Source of the DNA: an uncultured Lentisphaeria bacterium
Lineage (GTDB): Bacteria > Verrucomicrobiota > Lentisphaeria > JABSQK01 > CAJWLW01
Assembly: GCA_913042885.1 (NCBI GenBank)
Contig: CAJWLW010000180.1
Location: forward strand, 1-9,638
Length of the DNA stretch: 9,638 nt
Direction: 5' to 3'
The notes under the pieces are model-generated. The model did not search any database. It saw only the letters and a list, made by a program, of their open reading frames with translations, and was not told where the DNA came from. Shown here piece after piece: positions 1 to 5,531 of this stretch. A program made the translations under genes and the position numbers. How positions within the stretch are numbered: the first letter of the stretch is position 1; each line of letters starts with the position of its first letter.

Positions 1-2
1 TG

Positions 3-533
3 CCGGAACTGTATGACCTCGTCACGCATCCCCGTACGGTCGGTTATCTGCAGGATCTGATCGGGCCCGACTTCGTGTGCCACATCAGTGACTTCATCAA
101 CAAGCCGCCGGGCCAAACAGAGGGCGGCAGTTTTCATCAGGACGCCACTTTCAACGCTATGGATGCTCGTTCGGCAATCGTCTGGATCGCCCTGGCGGAC
201 GTCGATGTGGAGAACGGCTGCATGTGGTTCATTCCGGGATCGCACAAAACGGGTGTCGTCGAGTGCGATACGAATCACTATGTCATCGATCCATCAGCAC
301 ACGGGCAGGAAGTTCCGTGCGAGGTGCCGGCTGGCCACGGCGTGTTCATGAGCGACCTCTTGATGCATTCGTCGCCGCCGAATAAGTCGAAGGATCGCTT
401 CCGGCCCGGATTCACCGCGACCTATGCCTCGGCCGAGGTGCAACCGCATGAGCAGGCAAACCGTTGGGCGGTGCAGTGCAGTGGTGTCGATTCACAGGGG
501 TACTGGAATCCACACCCGCGTCCAACCGGATAA
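3..533 (+). CDS. Phytanoyl-CoA dioxygenase (PhyH) family protein, 5'-truncated by window edge
   Basis: This is the C-terminal 176 residues of a probable non-haem Fe(II)/2-oxoglutarate-dependent oxygenase. The reading frame is open from base 3 with no stop, so the true start lies upstream of the window; the GTG at 75 is internal. The visible part has the PhyH signature in order: the HxD iron pair in FHQDATF (His at bases 135-137), the core strand ENGCMWFIPGSHK, and the distal iron histidine in LLMHSSPPNKS, followed 12 residues later by an Arg (DRFRPGF) placed to bind the 2-oxoglutarate carboxylate. Family members are usually about 250-300 residues, so roughly 100 residues are missing. Known substrates range from phytanoyl-CoA to ectoine and small natural products, and nothing here fixes which applies. 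The gene ends 8 bp from the convergent stop of the ceramidase-like gene. Family assignment is secure; substrate is unknown. Confidence 0.9.
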   Translation, partial: PELYDLVTHPRTVGYLQDLIGPDFVCHISDFINKPPGQTEGGSFHQDATFNAMDARSAIVWIALADVDVENGCMWFIPGSHKTGVVECDTNHYVIDPSAHGQEVPCEVPAGHGVFMSDLLMHSSPPNKSKDRFRPGFTATYASAEVQPHEQANRWAVQCSGVDSQGYWNPHPRPTG

Positions 534-541
534 ACGCCCGG

Positions 542-1834
542 TCATGAATCTTTCTGTCGCATCAGCGCCGCGACCTGATCGGCAATAGTCTCTTCTACCG
601 TGTCCGCATACGGTCCGGGCAGTCCGCACTCCATCATGCCTGTGTCGCCTTCATAACCGCCTTCCAACAGAACCCGTTTTGACGGAATATATGAAATAAA
701 CTCATGGGTGTATCCGGCGACCCAGGTGTTTTCCCATCCGTACTGTGCCTTGAAACGAAGGGAATAGTCAACGACAGGCTCCGCCGGCAGCGCGATGATG
801 GTCAGCGTCTCGCCAAAAGACCAGACCTGAACGGAACAAGGCACAGAGGCAGCCAATACTCCGTCGCGGTCAATGAGGTCGAGGAGATTCTCGACGTAGC
901 GCCGACCGGCCGCGTCACTGTCCGGCAGCAGCGCCTGAAGCTCTGCTCGGGTCGGCGGTTCGGACAATGGCAGATCTACGACGGCATGGGCTGTTCGTAA
1001 ACAGTCGCCGACCGGCTGCATATCATCGTCGAGAACATCCCCAACCGCCTCCGCCAGCACCTCGCCGTACAACTCACCCAGATTCGCACGATGACGCGGC
1101 AGCGGATTGATGTCGCCACCGCAGCCGGTGACAAACAGGGCAACTGCGCCGGGATACGTTTTTTCCAGCGCTTCCTGAGCATAACCCGGGTAGTCTCCGT
1201 TGATTTTGTACCCAATGCAGGCGGTCGCGTGGCAGGCATAGCCGAAAGTCACGGCGCGCAGACCGCCGTCGCCGCCCCAGGCAGCGAGTACCGGTACATC
1301 CTGGTCAACGACGGTCGGCAGAGAACGACTGTCCGGCCGGGCCCGACGACGGTTGACACCGAAACCCGCGAGTCCTTGACCGAACGTCAGACGTACCCGC
1401 TCGAACCCCGCGACCGCCTCGTCCATCGCCTGTACCACGCGTTGCATCATTTCTTCCGTATACCGGTCGATCACGGTTTGTTTGCCCTGTGGCAGATCGA
1501 AATACAGCGGAAGTATATCGCCGGCGCATGGCCCGCAATGATTGTGGGAGGCGTTGAGCATGAAATCTGCACGGGAGATGCCATGGCGGTCGCAGGCTGC
1601 CGACGCCAGTGCATCAGCCATGTCACGGCTGAACCCCAGCAGATCCGCGGTCACCCAGAGGACGCGATGGCCCTCGGGATTCTCCAATGCGAGGGCTTTG
1701 GCGAAAATGCGCTGCTGAATTCCCTCGGATTCGTGATCACGCGCACCCCATCCATGCAGCCATATCGGTTCTGCCGGGGTGATGTCAACCGCCGCAACGC
1801 CGGCGCGCCAACCGCTTTCTGATGAATCGGCCAT
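542..1834 (-). CDS. Neutral/alkaline ceramidase-fold protein (N-terminal domain family), probably not a true ceramidase
   Basis: The protein has 430 residues and resembles the N-terminal catalytic domain of neutral/alkaline non-lysosomal ceramidases, zinc amidases that cleave the N-acyl bond of ceramide. Visible landmarks are the entry strand AGVAAVDITPAEP (11-23), the zinc-type histidine pair ASHNHCGP (95-102), a second histidine in YACHATA (199-205), and ALPAEPVVDY (348-357) with a glutamate suited to metal binding. The conserved GDxSPN block, which carries the nucleophilic Ser in ceramidases, reads GGDINPLP here (239-246), with Asn in place of Ser. It is also much shorter than ceramidases (about 650-780 residues), lacks their C-terminal immunoglobulin-like domain, and has no signal peptide. 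The ATG at 1834 is preferred over a TTG at 1888 because AAGGAG lies 10 nt upstream; the TTG would overlap the upstream gene. It is the second gene of a two-gene operon. A related amidase or hydrolase activity is possible; the substrate is not predictable. Confidence 0.85.
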   Translation of the reverse strand: MADSSESGWRAGVAAVDITPAEPIWLHGWGARDHESEGIQQRIFAKALALENPEGHRVLWVTADLLGFSRDMADALASAACDRHGISRADFMLNASHNHCGPCAGDILPLYFDLPQGKQTVIDRYTEEMMQRVVQAMDEAVAGFERVRLTFGQGLAGFGVNRRRARPDSRSLPTVVDQDVPVLAAWGGDGGLRAVTFGYACHATACIGYKINGDYPGYAQEALEKTYPGAVALFVTGCGGDINPLPRHRANLGELYGEVLAEAVGDVLDDDMQPVGDCLRTAHAVVDLPLSEPPTRAELQALLPDSDAAGRRYVENLLDLIDRDGVLAASVPCSVQVWSFGETLTIIALPAEPVVDYSLRFKAQYGWENTWVAGYTHEFISYIPSKRVLLEGGYEGDTGMMECGLPGPYADTVEETIADQVAALMRQKDS

Positions 1835-1844
1835 GATGGAATCA

Positions 1845-1851
1845 CTCCTTA
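1845..1851 (-). promoter_or_regulatory. Shine-Dalgarno overlapping the upstream stop codon (TAAGGAG)
   Basis: On the minus strand the LamG/repeat gene ends in TAA, whose last two bases begin AAGGAG. That ribosome-binding site sits 10 nt before the ATG at 1834. This fixes the start of the ceramidase-like gene and implies termination-reinitiation coupling between the two proteins. Confidence 0.75.
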
Positions 1852-3591
1852 CGTCACGCTGAGGTTGTGGTAGCGTATCGCGATCCAATCCGCGTCGCGA
1901 GCTGCAGTGGAGATGCCGACGTCCAGGATTCGGCCGTCAAAGCGGCCAAGACCATCCTGGATCCGGCCGATTGAGATATCGGCATCGCACGTTTGGATCC
2001 GGCCGGTTCCAGATCGTTCGGCAACGGGCACGCCATCGATATAGAGGGTCATCATGCGACCGTCGTATACGCCAACGAGATGGTGCCGCCCGGGTGAAAG
2101 GCTACGGTTGGCACACACGTTCAGGACGCCGTTCTCAGTGTTGACGAGAAACGATGGCCCGGGAACGGCGGCGCACAAGCCGCCGTTGTGTCCAAGGTCG
2201 ACCGCGCGAAGGCTGAATGACGCGTTCCCGCCGACAGTGTCGTATCGCAGCACGTTACCGTGCGCGATCGGGTCGCCACTCGCGGTTGTGCCGCAACGCC
2301 AGGGCGCCATATAGATGAATCGCCCGTCAAAGGCGCCACCATTGAAGCCGACCGTGTTCAACCCGGATGTCTTGCCGGCATCCACTGCCCGCCAGTTGCT
2401 GGTATCGCTAAACTCGCCCTGGGTGTCGTACCGCAGCACGTTGCCGTGAAAACCGGAACCCGGATCGTCTCCCTCCCAGAAGGGAATGAAGTAGATGTAG
2501 CGTCCATCGAATACGGCCCCGTCGTAACCGCTGGCAGGAAGACCGCTGGTGCCTGCCGCGTCAAAGGCCGACCACGCATCGGCATCCGTGAAATCGCCGG
2601 TGGTGTCGAATCGGACCGCGACGGTGTTGGCGTACGGGACATAATAGATGTACTGCCCATCAAACATCGCACCAACGCAGGTACCCATTGCCAGCCCGGA
2701 GACTTCCCTGGCGTCAAAGGCCTGCCAACACGATTTATCCGTGAACTTGCCTGTTGTGTCATATCGGAGTGCCTGGGCGACGCCGCCAAGCGGTGTGAAA
2801 TACGTGTAGCGTCCGTCAAAAACAGCCCCGTCAAAACAGCCCAAATTCAACCCGCCCGTGCCGGCGGCATCGTGAAGAACGTAACTTTCCGGATCCGTCA
2901 TCGAGCTTTGGGTATCATAGCGAAGCATGACAGCGCAGTGGTCGGTCTTTCGATCCGCTTCGTAGCCTGGGCAACCGTAGATGTAGCGACCGTCGAAAGC
3001 GGCGCTCTGCCAGCTGATTGCATGACCAACGTCATGCGCCAGCCAACTCTCGGGCGACGTGAACTCGCCGTGTGTGTCATAGCGCAGCATGCGGGTGTGC
3101 AGGTCGACACCGTCTGTCCGGGGAATGAAAAACACATGCCGTCCGTCAAACACAGCACCGTAGTAACCGCACGTCTGCAATCCTGAGGTCTCTGAGGCAT
3201 CGAATGCACTCCAGCTCGTCGCAGCTTTGAATTCGGCTTGGGTGTCATAACGGAGCACCTTGCCATGATGGCCAGTAGCCCGCCCGGCAGACCCGGTGCC
3301 CGAGTTCTGGGGTACAAAGTAGACATAACGCCCATCGAACACAGCGCCAAAAAAGCCGCGTGTATCGAGACCGTCAGTGTCGGCAGCATCGTATCCGTCG
3401 AACCGATCGAATGACTCGGTGATGCGCCACTTTGAAACAAGCGCCTGCAACGACTCGCGCTGGTAGGCATCGCTCTCGACCCACGCCTCCACGGTGATGG
3501 CATCGGAAAAGTTCAGTGAGCATGGAACCGGGCGATCAAAGTCCTCGAGTGATTCGCCGCTAATATCTTGGTGTTCGGTTTGGTTTGTCAT
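1849..3591 (-). CDS. LamG/concanavalin A-like protein with seven internal propeller-type repeats
   Basis: This 580-residue protein of unknown function has two parts. The ends form one LamG-like jelly roll: the first strands (CSLNFSDAITVEAWV then ALVSKW, residues 24-55) and the last strands (GVLNVCA, HHLVGVYDG, MTLYIDGVPVAE, ISIGRI, FDGRILDVGI; 488-575). Between them (about 66-456) are seven repeats of 51-61 residues, each with the pattern W-x-A-x-D-A, then SGL, then GAVFDGRYIYFIP, then LRYDTxGEFTD. Seven copies of this strand pattern suggest a seven-bladed beta-propeller. No signal peptide or membrane segment is seen, so it may be a cytoplasmic sugar-binding or scaffold protein; no catalytic residues are recognisable. 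Start choice: ATG 3591 has a weak ribosome site. A TTG at 3630 follows a purine-rich GGGAG tract and would add 13 residues, but those use A-rich codons unlike the rest of the gene. It is co-transcribed with the ceramidase-like gene, 14 nt downstream. Confidence 0.8.
   Translation of the reverse strand: MTNQTEHQDISGESLEDFDRPVPCSLNFSDAITVEAWVESDAYQRESLQALVSKWRITESFDRFDGYDAADTDGLDTRGFFGAVFDGRYVYFVPQNSGTGSAGRATGHHGKVLRYDTQAEFKAATSWSAFDASETSGLQTCGYYGAVFDGRHVFFIPRTDGVDLHTRMLRYDTHGEFTSPESWLAHDVGHAISWQSAAFDGRYIYGCPGYEADRKTDHCAVMLRYDTQSSMTDPESYVLHDAAGTGGLNLGCFDGAVFDGRYTYFTPLGGVAQALRYDTTGKFTDKSCWQAFDAREVSGLAMGTCVGAMFDGQYIYYVPYANTVAVRFDTTGDFTDADAWSAFDAAGTSGLPASGYDGAVFDGRYIYFIPFWEGDDPGSGFHGNVLRYDTQGEFSDTSNWRAVDAGKTSGLNTVGFNGGAFDGRFIYMAPWRCGTTASGDPIAHGNVLRYDTVGGNASFSLRAVDLGHNGGLCAAVPGPSFLVNTENGVLNVCANRSLSPGRHHLVGVYDGRMMTLYIDGVPVAERSGTGRIQTCDADISIGRIQDGLGRFDGRILDVGISTAARDADWIAIRYHNLSVT
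2224..3396 (-). repeat. Seven tandem protein-coding repeats of about 51-61 codons
   Basis: The array encodes seven copies of a unit centred on F-D-G-R-Y-I-Y. Blade cores in order are GAVFDGRYVYF, GAVFDGRHVFF, SAAFDGRYIYG, GAVFDGRYTYF, GAMFDGQYIYY, GAVFDGRYIYF and GGAFDGRFIYM. Most are followed by a variable loop of 5-24 residues and then (L/V)R(Y/F)DT. Copies 1, 2, 6 and 7 have the longest or most regular loops; copy 3 lacks the SGL element and is the most degenerate. The repeats are diverged at DNA level, so the array looks old rather than a recent tandem expansion. A partial eighth match (LRAVDLGHNGGL) follows, but it also fits the next LamG strand. Confidence 0.85.
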
Positions 3592-3675
3592 GCCGAATGA
3601 CCAGCGTGTTGTCTTTTTCTTTCTGTGCAATCCCCCCCTTCTCCCGCAAAAGCAACCTGCACAGGGGCGGTTGTT

Positions 3676-3704
3676 AGGCTACCAGCGTTTACCGTCACTG
3701 ACAA
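3676..3704 (-). promoter_or_regulatory. Candidate sigma-70 promoter for the LamG/ceramidase-like operon
   Basis: Read on the minus strand, TTGTCA (3704-3699) is separated by exactly 17 bp from TAGCCT (3681-3676). The -35 matches consensus at 5 of 6 positions and the -10 at only 3 of 6. It lies about 80 bp before the ATG at 3591. Assignment rests on position and spacing; the weak -10 leaves real doubt. Confidence 0.35.
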
Positions 3705-3713
3705 CCTTGACAG
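3698..3713. promoter_or_regulatory. 16-bp imperfect dyad spanning both divergent -35 elements (candidate operator)
   Basis: The sequence CTGACAACCTTGACAG reads as half-sites CTG(A/T)CAA and TTG(A/T)CAG around a 2-bp centre, with 12 of 16 positions symmetric. It contains the -35 hexamers of both divergent promoter candidates, so a dimeric repressor bound here would block both. Part of the symmetry is inevitable when two TTGACA-like hexamers face away from each other, so an operator role is only a possibility. Confidence 0.35.
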
Positions 3714-3735
3714 TACTGGCAAGCGGTATTACTCT
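3707..3735 (+). promoter_or_regulatory. Candidate sigma-70 promoter for the TIM-barrel gene
   Basis: A perfect TTGACA (3707-3712) is followed after 17 bp by TACTCT (3730-3735), which matches the -10 consensus at 3 of 6 positions including its first two and last bases. Transcription would start near 3742, giving a leader of about 40 nt that has no clear Shine-Dalgarno sequence. Confidence 0.45.
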
Positions 3736-3782
3736 GAGACTTTTACCAAAATACAGCTTGCCGGGGCAACAACCCGAATTTG

Positions 3783-5435
3783 ATGGATACCAAAGACTCA
3801 ATACATGCGATCAAACTCTCGCCGGAACACCAGGCAGCGGTGAACCGCCGGCGGCGGATCGTCGTGCAGTACGACCCCAACCTTGAAATAGGCCTGGACC
3901 TGACACAACGATCCGAAGCCCCAGCCGACGACGAAACGGTCGTCCAGATGGCGGGCCACTCGGAGCTCACCGGCCAATCCGTCTTTGCCTACGAGGATGA
4001 CCCCGATACGCAGATTGACGCCATCATCTGGGACATGGGCGGGCCGAGCGGGATGGCGACCTACCCCAGCAAGGTGCTCGAGCCGTTCCGGCACGCGTCC
4101 CTGGTCAAATGGTGGGACAAGGGGCTCGACCTCGTCCAGGCACTCATAGATGGGTGCCGCGAGCGGGAGCTCGAAGTATTCTGGAACCACCGGGTCAGTG
4201 AGGCGGACTTTTTGCCCGACAACGCCGGCGCCGATCCCGACGAAGAAATCAACCCGACGAAGATCGCTCACCCCGACTGGGTCATCCGGGATATCCACTG
4301 GTACGGTGACTGGAATTACGCCGTACCCGAGGTCCGCGAGTTGAATCTCGAGTTGTTGCGGGAGGTCGCTCAGAATTACGATTTCGACGGATTCCAGATT
4401 GATTTATCACGCCACGTGCCGATCCTGCCGCCGGGAGAAGAATGGGAACACCGCAATGCAATGACCGACTTCGTGCGCTCGGTGCGCCTGATGACACTCG
4501 AGGTTGGAGAGAATCGCGGCCGGCCATTTCTGCTTGGCGTCAAGGTGCCGAGGAACCAGGAAGGATGTCGGGCGGACGGGTTCGACGTCGAGACGTGGGC
4601 GCAGGAATCGCTTGTCGACATCTTCACCATCGGCTGTCGATCGATCGATCCGGACTTCGACTTTTTTCATCGCATCACCGCCGGTCGCAACATCAAGCTG
4701 CAACCGACACTCGATACCCACCACGCCACCGCAGGATACAAGTGGCCGCCGATCGAGTTCTATCGCGGCGTGTTCGGCAACTGGTGGCAGCAGGGCGCCG
4801 ACACGATCCAGGCATTCAACTGGTCCGCCGCACTCCAGGAAGTGAAGGGCAATCTCCCGAACCGCTACGAGGGGACCCGGGTTGAGCTCCAGGCTCTCAG
4901 GGAAATGGGCAACCCCGGGACCATGGCCACCAAGGACAAGCTGTTCGCCGTCGAACGCCGCGGCGGATTCCCGTGGTCCGGCGGATACTTCGCCCGCAAC
5001 GACACCGCTCCGCTGCCCGTTACCCTGAAGAATTATGGCCGGCCCGAATGCCTGACGATCCGGTTCTGCGACAACGTGCGGGCGCTGGCCGAAGCTCTCG
5101 AGGACGTGACCTTGCGGGTTGTATTGCTCGGTGCCCGCGAGGGCGATCAAATCGAGATCCGCCTCAACGATGTCGTTCTCGGCCCGGCTGTCGATGATTA
5201 CCAATGGCAGGATCGGCAGATCTTCTCACCGGCCCCCCAGCCTGCCACATGTTCCTCGGACCTGCCCGACATCGATCCGGACCAGAGGCTGCTGCGAAAA
5301 GATTTTCCGGTGCCGCCCGAGTTGTGTCGTGTCGGCGAAAACCAGGTCCGCGTTCACATCGTCAAGCGCATCCCCCACGACAGCCGTGAGTTTATCTCGG
5401 TCGAGAAACTCGAAGCGCATGTGCGGTACGCCTGA
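3783..5435 (+). CDS. Glycoside-hydrolase-like TIM-barrel protein with C-terminal beta domain
   Basis: This 550-residue protein has the strand order of a (beta/alpha)8 barrel of the glycoside-hydrolase-like superfamily. Candidate barrel strands are RIVVQYDPN (25-33), DAIIWDMGG (79-87), LEVFWNHRVS (130-139), FDGFQIDLSRH (201-211), FLLGVKVP (249-256), VDIFTIGC (278-285), IKLQPTLDT (304-312) and ADTIQAFNW (339-347). The Asp in GFQID at the end of strand 4 is where these families often place an acid. The barrel is followed by a beta-rich region (about 385-550; LRVVLLGA, IEIRLNDVVLG, QVRVHIVKRI) like an accessory sandwich domain. No signal peptide is seen. The ATG at 3783 was chosen over the adjoining TTG at 3780; the ribosome site is weak. 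It is divergent from the LamG operon and may share control with it. I cannot assign a CAZy family or a substrate, and the catalytic pair is not certain. Confidence 0.7.
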   Translation: MDTKDSIHAIKLSPEHQAAVNRRRRIVVQYDPNLEIGLDLTQRSEAPADDETVVQMAGHSELTGQSVFAYEDDPDTQIDAIIWDMGGPSGMATYPSKVLEPFRHASLVKWWDKGLDLVQALIDGCRERELEVFWNHRVSEADFLPDNAGADPDEEINPTKIAHPDWVIRDIHWYGDWNYAVPEVRELNLELLREVAQNYDFDGFQIDLSRHVPILPPGEEWEHRNAMTDFVRSVRLMTLEVGENRGRPFLLGVKVPRNQEGCRADGFDVETWAQESLVDIFTIGCRSIDPDFDFFHRITAGRNIKLQPTLDTHHATAGYKWPPIEFYRGVFGNWWQQGADTIQAFNWSAALQEVKGNLPNRYEGTRVELQALREMGNPGTMATKDKLFAVERRGGFPWSGGYFARNDTAPLPVTLKNYGRPECLTIRFCDNVRALAEALEDVTLRVVLLGAREGDQIEIRLNDVVLGPAVDDYQWQDRQIFSPAPQPATCSSDLPDIDPDQRLLRKDFPVPPELCRVGENQVRVHIVKRIPHDSREFISVEKLEAHVRYA

Positions 5436-5531
5436 GAAGGATGCGCAGTATATTTCCAGCAGCAAAAGCGCTTGCCCCCGCAGGGAAATCAGACTGATGT
5501 TTCGCAATCGGAGCGCGACGGCGAGCGACAC

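Noticed and set aside
525..542. A small hairpin (ACCGG, 8-nt loop, CCGGT) between the convergent oxygenase and ceramidase-like genes
   Set aside because: Only 5 bp of stem and no T-tract on either strand, so it does not qualify as an intrinsic terminator, although its position between two stop codons is suggestive.
2260..3186. A 308-codon plus-strand open frame opposite the repeat array
   Set aside because: Its apparent internal repeats merely mirror the coding repeats on the other strand; no start signal or domain is seen.
3592..3630. A 13-residue N-terminal extension of the LamG/propeller protein from TTG 3630
   Set aside because: Although a purine-rich tract precedes it, the codons are A-rich and unlike the gene, and it adds only a basic stretch with no domain role. 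The ATG at 3591 was preferred, with limited certainty.
4407..5204. A 265-codon minus-strand open frame inside the TIM-barrel gene
   Set aside because: It is antisense to a gene with coherent barrel strands and shows no domain of its own.
5436..5531. The 96-bp convergent gap, with ATTTCC/GGAAAT arms (5452-5457 and 5484-5489) and an inner AAGCGCTT palindrome
   Set aside because: The arms are short, the loop is 26 nt and no T-run follows on either strand. I see no gene, promoter or convincing terminator in it.
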